Origin: Ophiura sarsii
Taxonomy: Eukaryota > Echinodermata > Ophiuroidea > Amphilepidida > Ophiuridae
Reading direction: 5' to 3'
NCBI GenBank assembly: GCA_035610835.1
Contig: CM069442.1
Location: 2,839,353-2,903,352, forward strand
Length of the DNA stretch: 64,000 bases
Shown here: positions 1-12,500 of the stretch, one piece after another
How the letters are laid out: each line of letters opens with the position of its first letter
How positions within the stretch are numbered: position 1 is the first letter of the stretch
Notes under the pieces: model-generated
Seen by the model: only the letters and a program-made list of their open reading frames with translations
Database searches by the model: none
Told to the model about the DNA's origin: nothing
Made by a program: the position numbers and the translations under genes

Positions 1-370
1 CATAAAATGCTGTCCGAGCCGGGGATAGACTATTTTGATATGACGTTTTATTGCACAAAGACGGCTGATTTTTCTTAATCCTTTCAGCTGTAAGTTTGTG
101 TATGTAATACAATTGTAAAAATGTAGAAATCCCGGTTTTTGACCTAATTATGGGCACAGCCTTCATCACATCTCTTAGTACCCCTTTAATTATGGTTGCT
201 ATGAATGACATTTAGAGTAACATCATAAAATTGTATCCACATTTGGGAATGTCTTGTTTGGTGTCCTGTAACTAATGTATACATTCTCAAAACTAGTGAT
301 ATGTCCAGAATTCAGAGACGTGATAGCCCCACATTCACTCATATTGTGATTTCTTTCTTCCATTTACCAG
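1..370 (+). other. 3' end of an upstream ITPR intron
   Basis: AT-rich sequence with no coding similarity. It ends in a pyrimidine-rich acceptor (tttcttccatttaccag) directly before the first exon. The preceding ITPR exon is not in this stretch. Confidence 0.7.
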
Positions 371-571
371 AACTATCTCCGCAATCAGAACAACAAAACC
401 AATTACAACCTGGTGACAGAAACCCTTCAGTTTCTGGACTGCATATGCGGCAGTACTACAGGAGGCCTTGGTCTGCTAGGCCTCTACATCAATGATCAGA
501 ATGTAGGATTGATAAATCAAACTCTAGAAACACTGTGTGAATACTGTCAAGGGCCATGCCATGAAAATCAG
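371..571 (+). CDS. ITPR: ITPR exon 1 of window: RIH-associated domain, first half
   Basis: 67 complete codons (phase 0 at both ends), from NYLRNQNNK to GPCHENQ. The [14 protein letters not shown] block is a signature of the cytosolic RIH-associated alpha-solenoid region of ITPRs, which carries ligand-induced motion towards the pore. The acceptor is cag at 368-370 and the donor gtgagt starts at 572. Two short open frames overlap this exon, but only the frame giving [11 protein letters not shown] is conserved. Confidence 0.97.
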
Positions 572-3500
572 GTGAGTTTCGGTTTCAGTTTCAGTTAATT
601 TACCACAAAACAAACATGCAATGAAATACATATATAACACTGCGGTACTGTAGCATCAAGGGAAGGAGTTCAGTGTTCCCCACCCCACCCCCTATTTTTG
701 CCAATTTGACATTCTATGCAGTGTGTGCCCATACATCACCGTTCAGTGAAAAACTACCTTTTTTACAAATTTTTACCCAAGCAAAACATTTGCATTTGAA
801 TACAGGTGGTTCCGCAGGATGAAAATATATGAATGTAAAATGTTTTCAAAAATATGGGTTTAAAAAATAAATATAAGGAACATTTTGCTTTGAAATGTCT
901 TAAAATAATGTTGATCTTATCTGATCAATACGTATCAGGGAAAATGAGAAAAATAATGTCTTGTAACAAATGTGTTGATATATTCACAATGATACTCTGG
1001 CGGAGTGACACAATGATACTCTGGCGGAGTGACAAAGTCCACATCAACATTGACTTTTATCTTTAAACAAGACATACAAATCATATTACTGTAAAAGTGC
1101 ACATTTACGCGCGTGTAATTTTTTGTGCTTTGCACATTTTGAACAATTTTGCTTGTTTTTATTTTCACGATTTTGAGCTTCATTTCATAGACCTATACAA
1201 AATGAATATATTTGCGTATTTTTATTTTTGTGCTCGCTAATTTTAGCGTGAAAATGGCGAAAATAAATGTAGCGCAAAAATGTCCACTTTTACAGTATTG
1301 AAATTTGATGCGCTGCAATTATCTACTAAATAGAATATTTCTACCTTTTTCAAATTAAAGGAATCAAGTTAAATTGATTCATTAATGATTTGACCTTTGT
1401 CAACTGATTTTGATCTGATGTAACAGAACGCCATCGCCAACCACGAGTCCAACGGTCTAGACATCATCATCGCCCTCATCCTGAATGATATCAATCCGTT
1501 GGGTAAAGAAAATATGAAATTGGTACTTGAACTCAAGAATAACGCCTCCAAGCTATTACTGGCCATCATGGAAAGCAGACATGATAGCGAGAATGCTGAG
1601 AGGATATTGTATAATATGAGTCCAAAGCAACTGGTAGGTACTTTGACCCGCTACAGGGTGACCCAAATGTTTGATACCTTTTTTTAAAGCTTTATAACTC
1701 TCTTAGAATGATTTACAGTACCAAACAGAAAACATATTTGGACAGAGAAAACTTATTTTGATTGTGATACCAAACTTGATCCCTTCTCTGAGTTCCCTTA
1801 TTATAAAACACACCCTGAAAGGTATGATCACATAACTCACAATACCATACAATTGTTCACTTTGCAGAACGCAAGTAGTACGTCGCTGTAATCACATGCT
1901 GCATGTTCCTCACATTCCATTTAAGTAGATTTTTGCAAAAAAGGCTCTCACTTGACAGCAAGGATTGAGATCAAAGGTCACTAGGGGTTTAGTTATGATG
2001 TTATTTTTTTAACATTTGTATGATACACCATTACCCAGCGTAGTGTTGTTTTCATCCAGTTGTGTAACGGTTGACTATAAGTAAGTGTCCTGAGTCCAAA
2101 AGAAGAAAAAATAGTTGACTTGCCCTTTCCGACCGACCCGAATTTTCGGAAATCTAGGGTCGCTTTTTTTTTTTTCAAAGTAAAAAAAAAAAAAAAAAAA
2201 AAACCTCTTTTTTTTGTTGAAAACATTGAAAGAAGCACATTACAATAAAGAAAGATGAAAACGTGTTATTGAGAAGTATCTGCTTGTTTAAAAATAAGAA
2301 AAAAAATCCAAAAAAAAATCCAAAAAAAAATCATCTTTAAAACGTGTTTTTGTGTAGTATCGCCGTTTCAATTTAAAAATAAAAAAAATCCGACCGTCAG
2401 ACTCGGACTCTTAGTCAACTTTGTTTGTTTTTTGGCCTTATATGTGGCTTCATTTGTACATTAGATTTTGTAAACTACCTGCTAATCTGTCTTTTGGTTT
2501 GTTTTGTGTTTGAAATGGCATGAAATTGGTGGATTGTTCTGAACTATATTGCTGCTATTTCTCACAGGTTGAAGTGATACAACAAGCCTACAAGCAAGAA
2601 GACATAGACAGGGATGATGATGATGAGGGAGGTGATGATGATGATGAATCCATATCACCAAGAGAAGTAGGACATAATATATACATCTTAGCTCATCAGG
2701 TAAGTTATGCCTTATTGGTCCGGTGGGATGGAGATGATACAATAGTGTCGTTCTCTTCTGGGCAGTGTGTGTTGCCTTTTGGAGTCTTGTCATGGAATTA
2801 TAATTCCTATCACCTTCCTTTACCTTAGGTGCATCTCTACTCTCAATCCAGGGGAGGGTACATATGTGTCGCTGATATGGATCGCATTTTTACCTTCTAC
2901 TATTATGATCGATTGTTTGCTACTGTGTGGATGAGTCTGTTTATTATCATAATTCTACTATTTACATCGGCCATTTTTTGTAATACCACTATCAGTTGGG
3001 TCAGTTTGTAGTAAGATGACCATGCCAGTTGGTCAATATTTCGGCTCCCTTGAAGCACGGAACATGAGCTTACCCGAGAGTTGACATACACTGTCTGAGA
3101 CCAAGGATTCCAGGGGAATTCACGTTTATGATGGCTTATTTTCATAGGAATTACTCAAACCCCATTTCGAAGCTTATCGGGAACGACGGACAAACATGTT
3201 TTTGGCCCATCAGTCTCTATACTGCCACCTATGAGAATCTGTCCGAGCCCCTACCCCCCCCCCCCCACACCCCTTAGGCTTGCCCCCCCCCCCTCCCCCC
3301 CCCCCCCCCCTAGGCTTGACCCTTTCTTGTAGGATACACTATCTGCCATCCATCCACCATCAACTCTCATTAGCAGACGACATTACAATCGTATCATCCA
3401 GATTGTCTCATGTTTGCCTTCTCAATTTCCAGCTTGCTCAACACAATAAAGAGTTAGCTGCACTACTAAAACCCAGTATACAGAGTGATGTACATGTTCC

Positions 3501-6500
3501 ACAACCACTGGACAAAGCATTAGAGTACTATGCAAGTCATACAGCACAGATTGAGGTAAGGAATGAAACAAAAATATGGGTTGGTCAGTTGGAGCTTTTT
3601 CATTTCTTTCTGTCTCCATCTCTTCATCAATTGTAATTAAGACCGTGATCAGTCAAGTCATTCTCCAGTGATTTCAAGCATTCAAATTTATTTGACCTCT
3701 TCTGGATAGTAACATAAACTTTACAAGTCCAGCATTTTACACATAAGGCGTGTAAAAAATGTCCCATGTGAAACATACTTGTTCTCTTATTGTCCATGAA
3801 AGATATAAAGCTTGGATATGAAATAAGAATATTGATGTTAAGCAATCTTTAATGTATCATATGATTTTTTTAAATTCATTTTGGAGTTTTTGTTATCAAA
3901 TTATGGCAAATGTACTCGGGCATGTCAAATTCAGCTTTGGCCACTTTTCATGCGCAGAGAACTCTTTTATTACAATCGTCATTGTAATTGAGCATAGTTA
4001 ATCAAATCAATAATAATTTACCTACTATACTCAATAGTAGAGGGTGTACTTCCGTATGGGTAAAACCCGAGAAATACAAAGAATGTGCAGTCGGGTGTGC
4101 AATGTAGTAGACCAACAAGGTCGATAGCAGCTGTAGACACGTCCGTCGCCACTGCTGTTATTTGCACAGCTGGATCCTGTGAGCTGCTGTGATGTTGATA
4201 GTTCAATCTGAGACAAATATATTATCATTTTATCCATGACAAACCACAGAATATTTGAATATTAGATTATTATAAACAGTATCCTATAAATAATCAATGG
4301 AATCGCAAATGTATTATTTTTTCAGTTGGAAATCCAATTATTATTTTCAACAGTGGGTTTTGGGGGTGAAATTTGGTGGGATAAAATGTATTTAATAGAG
4401 GACTAATACGACTTAGCAACAGTCTGTTTTTTTAAACAAGCAACATGGGATGTATTTTTTTAAACTTAAATTTATTTGCCCTAAGGCGACAAAAAGAACC
4501 AACCTGTTCTACGGGCAAACCAACCTCTCAGGTTCAAAAATCAAGCTCAATAACCGTCAGTATGCTGTCGGGAAATTATTTTGGATCATTTTCAAAATAT
4601 TTCTTTAAAAAAATGTGTCGGTCAGTCCCGTAGGTCCCATAGAACAGGGGGTGGGGGGTATTTCTTCGCCTAATGGGACACTTTTTTATATCCGGTATAT
4701 GTGTATGTGAATGATGCAGCAACGCCACTGTATCATGGAAGTTAAATAAACTATAGCTTTATGGTAAAAATAGCTTATAGTAAGAGGGGTTACTATATTA
4801 TATAGGGGTTATTTATGTTTGTTCATGTTGGTTTATGTCGCAACTTGGCGCTGATTTAGCTGGTGCCTGGACGTTGCATTGTTTAATAATGTATTTAATT
4901 TGTAATGTTGTTACAATTCAGTCGGTTGGCTGTGATGACAATAAAATTTAGACCTTTATTATTTTTTTAACAATTTGTTTAGACTTCCTTGGTGAATTGA
5001 TCACTATTAGGTCTAGTTGTTTACTTTTACTCTTTGGACAGAAAGTTACAATTACAGTGTTTTTCAAACCATGGTTTTAACTAGTTGTGGATCATTTTCA
5101 ACCCATCTCATTTCCTACTAATAAGATTTGATTTGATTTTGCAATTTGCTTTTTAAAATAAAAATTGATCAGAATTTTTCTCAATTTTACCATTTTTACC
5201 TCTCAATTGACTAGATTGTGCGACAAGACCGCACCATGGAACAGATAGTGTTCCCCAAACTACAGGTGTGTGAATTCCTCACCCCAATGACCAAAATCAA
5301 GGTGTACACCAAGGCAGAGCAGGATGAACAAGGGAGTAAAGTATCAGACTTCTTTGAGCGCACAGAAGAGATGCTAGAGGAGATGAAATGGCAGAAGAAA
5401 CTAAGAGGTAAGTAGACTGAGTCCTTGTAGTCCCTCTATGGTTCCATCCCTTACGCAATGTTGTGACAACTAAATTGAGGAATGGGACTATTTTAGACTT
5501 AATCTCTCAGTCCCTTGATAGGGGCCATCTTTAATAATGGCAGACCAAAACCGAGGAATTTGGAGAACATTTGAAGCTCACAAGTAAGTAGACTATATCC
5601 CATAGTCCCTCTATATACCTACCCTTGTAAGTGTTGTGACAACCAAGTTCAGGAGTGAAACTGTTTCCTTTCAAACTTGGTCTCTCAGTCCCTCTATGTA
5701 GTCGCAATCTTTAAAAATGGTAGACCAAATCAAGGGACTGGGAGAACATTTGAAGCTCAGATGTAAGTAGACTATATATCCCTGCAATAGCTGTATATTG
5801 TAGCCATCTTTAAAAGAATTGTTGGACAAATGAGTGTACTGTCCACAAGATTGTTACAATTCATTCACATTCACTATAAATGTGCCCAACAATTAACATT
5901 AATCTATTGCTCTTGTTCTCTTTCAGCCAAACCATTGCTGTCTTTAATTAGTCATAACGTGACAAGATGGAAGATGATCTGTTTCAATCTAGCCATACTC
6001 GTCAACTTCCTCGTGGCATTCTTCTATCCATTTGATAATAAGACTAGAGGTAAGAGACTGTTTCAATCTAGCCATACTCGTCAACTTCCTCGTGGCATTC
6101 TTCTATCCATTTGATAATAAGACTAGAGGTAAGAGACTGTTTCAATCTAGCCATACTCGTCAACTTCCTTGTGGCATTCTTCTATCCATTTGATAATAAG
6201 ACTAGAGGTAAGAGACTGTTTCAATCTAGCCATACTCGTCAACTTCCTCGTGGCATTCTTCTATCCATTTGATAATAAGACTAGAGGTAAGAGACTGTTT
6301 CAATCTCGCCATACTCGTCAACTTCCTCGTGGCATTCTTCTATCCATTTGATAATAAGACTAGAGGTAAGAGACTGTTTCAATCTCGCCATACTCGTCAA
6401 CTTCCTCGTGGCATTCTTCTATCCATTTGATAATAAGACTAGAGGTAAGAGACTGTTTCAATCTAGCCATACTCGTCAACTTCCTCGTGGCATTCTTCTA

Positions 6501-9500
6501 TCCATTTGATAATAAGACTAGAGGTAAGAGACTGTTTCAATCTCGCCATACTCGTCAACTTCCTCGTGGCATTCTTCTATCCATTTGATATAAGACTAGA
6601 GGTAAGAGACTGTTTCAATCTAGCCATACTCGTCAACTTCCTCGTGGCATTCTTCTATCCATTTGATAATAAGACTAGAGGTAAGAGACTGTTTCAATCT
6701 CGCCATACTCGTCAACTTCCTCGTGGCATTCTTCTATCCATTTGATAATAAGACTAGAGGTAAGAGACTGTTTCAATCTAGCCATACTCGTCAACTTCCT
6801 TGTGGCATTCTTCTATCCATTTGATAATAAGACTAGAGGTAAGAGACTGTTTCAATCTAGCCATACTCGTCAACTTCCTCGTGGCATTCTTCTATCCATT
6901 TGATAATAAGACTAGAGGTAAGAGACTGTTTCAATCTAGCCATACTCGTCAACTTCCTCGTGGCATTCTTCTATCCATTTGATAATAAGACTAGAGGTAA
7001 GAGACTGTTTCAATCTCGCCATACTCGTCAACTTCCTCGTGGCATTCTTCTATCCATTTGATAATAAGACTAGAGGTAAGAGACTGTTTCAATCTAGCCA
7101 TACTCGTCAACTTCCTCGTGGCATTCTTCTATCCATTTGATAATAAGACTAGAGGTAAGAGACTGTTTCAATCTCGCCATACTCGTCAACTTCCTCGTGG
7201 CATTCTTCTATCCATTTGATAATAAGACTAGAGGTAAGAGACTGTTTCAATCTAGCCATACTCGTCAACTTCCTCGTGGCATTCTTCTATCCATTTGATA
7301 ATAAGACTAGAGGTAAGAGACTGTTTCAATCTCGCCATACTCGTCAACTTCCTCGTGGCATTCTTCTATCCATTTGATAATAAGACTAGAGGTAAGAGAC
7401 TGTTTCAATCTCGCCATACTCGTCAACTTCCTTGTGGCATTCTTCTATCCATTTGATAATAAGACTAGAGGTAAGAGACTGTTTCAATCTAGCCATACTC
7501 GTCAACTTCCTCGTGGCATTCTTCTATCCATTTGATAATAAGACTAGAGGTAAGAGACTGTTTCAATCTAGCCATACTCGTCAACTTCCTCGTGGCATTC
7601 TTCTATCCATTTGATAATAAGACTAGAGGTAAGAGACTGTTTCAATCTCGCCATACTCGTCAACTTCCTCGTGGCATTCTTCTATCCATTTGATAATAAG
7701 ACTAGAGGTAAGAGACTGTTTCAATCTAGCCATACTCGTCAAATTCCTCGTGGCATTCTTCTATCCATTTGATAATAAGACTAGAGGTAAGAGACTGTTT
7801 CAATCTCGCCATACTCGTCAACTTCCTCGTGGCATTCTTCTATCCATTTGATAATAAGACTAGAGGTAAGAGACTGTTTCAATCTAGCCATACTCGTCAA
7901 CTTCCTCGTGGCATTCTTCTATCCATTTGATAATAAGACTAGAGGTAAGAGACTCGGTCTACTATAGTTTGATCAGCTCCAAATTGGCGAGAAATAGTCG
8001 GTTTTTATCTCTCTGCCTGCAAAAGTTATCCAAGCGTACGTGCGCAATTATGGCTACACGCACACAGTTTTGACCGCACGCATGATACACAGTGTGTGTT
8101 TGTTGCCTTCAGGTTCGCCCACGTCCTATTGTATTAATTCGCTGCTCTAATGAGGCTTTGCCAATTTGGAACTGATCAAACTATAGTTTCAAATCTATTC
8201 CACCACCCCAGTATAATTCCATCCTTGCCCAATAGTGGCCTAACATATCCTTGATTGTTTGACATGGGCACATATTTATGTAAAGCAAGGAGGTAATAAC
8301 AGTGCAAATTTTCAACAATTATTAGTTGATATTGGCGCATGTATGCAAAGTAACTGGGTGATATTGGTGCACATTTTCACCACGTAACATGCCTGGATGC
8401 AGCTGTCACACAAGAGTGTGGTTGGCACCCGGCAAGCATCAGAGGCTCAATAAACCTGCTCAAACTGGTTTATGAAGGGGATTGTAATTGGATGGAAGTC
8501 CGGAAACTGTTGTAAAATTTGAATTTCAAATTATAATTGGATCCACTAACATTTCAAATAAAAACATTGTATACAGTCTTGGGATAAGATTTTGCAACTT
8601 CTTTTATGTGTCAAAATCAAAACTTCTGTCACAAAATAATCTACCATCTATTCCTCAGTGGTAGTGGTACTGAATTCTTGTTACAAAAACACTATTTGTA
8701 TTTCTAGATATTGACCCCAAGTTATCAGGACTGATCTGGACTACCATGATATTTTCATTGGTGTCAATCATCATGCTGCCTAATCCGTCTGGTATCAGGA
8801 CGTTTGTTGTGTCCAGTGTGTTACGGATGATATTCTCTGTGGGAATCGAACTGACGCTCTTCATGCTAGGGATAATAAATGTAAGTATCTAAAGCAGTGA
8901 TCACTATTATTAATGCTGAAGAGAGGTGTTTTTGTGCCTTAATAAATCTGCCCCGACCTATCTCATCAATGAAATTAGTTTAAAACCTGCTCTCTCCAGC
9001 GGTCCTGTTACAAGATCTGCCCAGGACAAAACCCTCCTTGTTATCCCTGCTTGCAAGAAGTCCATTGGTGACAAAGCTTTTGCAGTTGCTGGACCTTCTA
9101 TCTGGAACCGCCTGCCACAAAGTGTCCGTGAAGCCACATCTGTCAACCAGTTTAAGAAGTTGCTTAAGACTCACTTATTTTAAAATATTTCTCTGTGTAT
9201 CTCATTACTATATGCTGTATACTGAATGTTGGATGATTTTTGTTTGTTTGTGGTTGTTCTGTTTTTTGTGCGTTTAGATCTTTCATTGAATAAGCGCGTT
9301 ATAAACTCTAGTATGTATATGTATGTATGTATGTGTCTACACATCCATTTTAGTATGCTGGGCATCATGGTTACTCAGCTGTCAGTACCTGTACAGGTAT
9401 TATATGCCTTAGTACCTGTATGAGAACTGTATAGTACAACCAAAGTAACCGCACAGTGGTACTATGTAGCTAGCTACTTTGCTGGTACTTCACTGGTACA

Positions 9501-12500
9501 TTAGTACCATACAGGTACTTTGCATATAGTACCCATACAGGTACTTAGCATAAAGTACCCACACAAGTACTTTGCATACAGTACCCATATATATAATTAC
9601 TTGGCATACAGTACACATACAGGTACTTTGCATACAGTACCCATACAGGTACTTTGCATACAGTACCCATATCGGTACTTTGCATATAGTACCCATACAG
9701 GTACTTTGCATACAGTACCCATACAGGTACTTTGCATACAGTACCCATACAGGTACTTTGCATACAGTACCCATACAGGTACTTTGCATACAGTACCCAT
9801 ACAGGTACTTTGCATACAGTACCCATACAGGTACTTTGCATACAGTACCCATACAGGTACTTACATACAGTACCCATACAACAGAGTAACCATAATACCA
9901 GACATAAGAAAATGGATGTGTAGTCATATTTTCAAAAGTAAAATATTGAATGTTAGGTTTCATCTTTACGCTTTCCACACGACAGAGACGTCTGCAGACG
10001 GCATTCCAAAATGTCACAAAATGTTTCAAAAATTTCAATACCATATTTGGAATCACCATGAGAAATGCATTACAATAAATACTAATATACCTAGTATTAG
10101 ATCAGTAATCCTTGAGATAGACCTTGAAAATTGTGAAAGGTTTCTGACAAATCTGTTTAATGATGGTAAAACTAATAGCCGTGTGGAAAGTGTTAAAGCT
10201 ACATTTAGCATTATGAGTTGAATCGAATGCCATAATCTTAAATTGTAGGAAAATCATGATAATAGCAGATAACATTATTTATTTGGATGTCATTTCATTA
10301 TGTGGATGTTTTTCTCCTCAGGTTGGAGTGAAGTGTACCTTCTTAGTGAGCTTCATAGGTAACCGTGGTCTATTATCCAATAGAAACATAGCCAATGTAC
10401 TGATGGACTTTGGTGTCATATATCATCTGGGCTATCTAGGCATGTGTCTACTAGGACTCTGTGTACATGAATTCTTTTATAGCATTTTGGTAAGTTTATA
10501 TCATCTGGGCTATCTAGGCATGTGTCTACTAGGACTCTGTGTACATGTCATGTATAAACAATATCATTAATTAAACTAATGTGACTCAACATGAGTAAAT
10601 GAGGCACAATGTGGCAGTAGTTAATTTGATTTTAAGAGCACAAATGTGGGACACGGTCATAATAAGTCAAATTCATAAAAAATCATATTTCTGATCTTTG
10701 ATACATCTTGTATCCAATCAGAGACTCAAATTCATGAAAATATAGAGTGAAACTACATTTTGAGTATTTAATTTTCATTTACTTCATTGATTTGTTAACA
10801 AAACCAAACACATTCATAACACATTCTTCATTTACACATTCATAACTTAGTTATAAATGTTATATAACATTGACTTTGGTACCAAAATGTCCTCTAATGT
10901 CTACATATTATCATGATATAAATAACTCAATATTCATATATATCCCTCATTGTGCCTCATTTAATCACGTTGGGCCGCACATTGTGCCTGTTTCATTATT
11001 GATCAAGGATGGTTGTGATTTTGTCCCATATTGTAGTTGCTGGACGTAGTGTACCAAGAGGATACGCTACTCAACGTCATCCACTCTGTGACACGTAACT
11101 GGCGTTCCATCGCGTTGACGGCTGTCCTGGCCATCATATTGGTCTATCTCTTCTCAATCGTGGGCTATCTGTTCCTACAAGATGACTTTGTGTTGCCGGT
11201 AACGCGCAAGTCTACTCTTAAAATACTTGGTCCGGAGGTAGAGGACATGGAGATCAATGATTGTAAGTCTTTTTATTCTTGTACACAATTGTTTATTCTG
11301 CATAAAGGGTCATCCTTAAAATAGTTGTATTCCAAAGTTTGAGTTGCATAACTCGAATGGTTCTTATTTTAGAAACACAAGGTGACATGAAGTTTGCCCA
11401 TTATTATTAGTACACAAACTGGCCGCTGCATTTTGTTCTATAACGTCTAAATGGAACATATCTTGCGCCAAACATTTTACAGAAATAATGAGAAAATATG
11501 GGATATCTTCTGATATCAAAATATGTTGATGGGCAAATAAGGCTAAGTGATCGGAACATCCACCTTTTTTAAAGTAATGAAAAAAAAATCCAAATATAAC
11601 AAATATTGTACCTACTCAGTGGAAGCTATAGATCCTTAGATGACATCACTTGTAATGGAAGGATTTTCAAGTTACAACTTGAAAGGGTAAAAATCTATTT
11701 TGTATTAAAGAATTTAATTTTCCAGATTACTGATGGCTGTATTAAAGCTAGCATTCTTTAAACAAATATCATTTTAGCATTACCAACGCTACCTCCAAAT
11801 CCAGTTGAAGAGAATTCAACAGTGTCACCTGTGAATATTACACTGACCTCGTCTGACAAGACATGTCCAGCTGATGGCTGTCCAAAGGGAGAGGAAACTG
11901 ATTTATTCAGTAGTATAATCAACAAGTTTGCAACAGGCAGTGATGGAAAGCCAGGTAAGATTGGCATTTTGTATTCGCACACATTTCCTGGCTGTTTTCC
12001 TCCAAAAGTGTGCTCATCATAATGACCTATTATAGTGGAGCCTAATCGAAGTTTTTGAGGCACTTACCAGTCCAAAATGCTGTATGTGTGTGTGTGGGAG
12101 GGGCTGTCTGTATGTTACAATTTATGTTTAAAAAGAAGAAGTTTTTTGTCTCATTTGAAAAGTTGGAAGTCCAATTGGAACCGTTATTATGTTTTGATGA
12201 ATGAATGTGGGAAAATATTGGATCCAAAACATAATAGTGATAAAATTTGATGCTTTACGCCCAATATGGTCAAAGGTCACATACCACTATTTTTTCTACT
12301 TACGTGTTTATACTACTGGATGTCAACGATTGCTAACAATACAACATGACATAAAGCATCCTTCTTTCTCTCCATGTACACAAACAACTTCTGTGACCTT
12401 CAAAGGCGCAACATGCTATCTGTGGATTGCTTATCTTCTTTATGTGCTATGCTTGTGTCAAAATGAAGCAACTACATTTTAGTTTTCAGTTCTAGTATTC

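Noticed and set aside
6169..7614. Repeated S1-coding frames as a multi-exon cassette encoding many S1 segments
   Set aside because: 79 is not a multiple of 3, each unit reaches TGA TAA in the read-through frame, and no acceptor with a proper pyrimidine tract precedes the coding part. They are intronic copies.
5974..7954. Array of regularly spaced repeats as a CRISPR locus
   Set aside because: No unique spacers. Units are head-to-tail, contain a eukaryotic exon end and donor, and sit inside an animal gene.
9490..10221. Long open frames on both strands (about 190 and 233 residues)
   Set aside because: They read the 26-bp minisatellite in rotating frames. Residues repeat with a 26-residue period and there is no family similarity.
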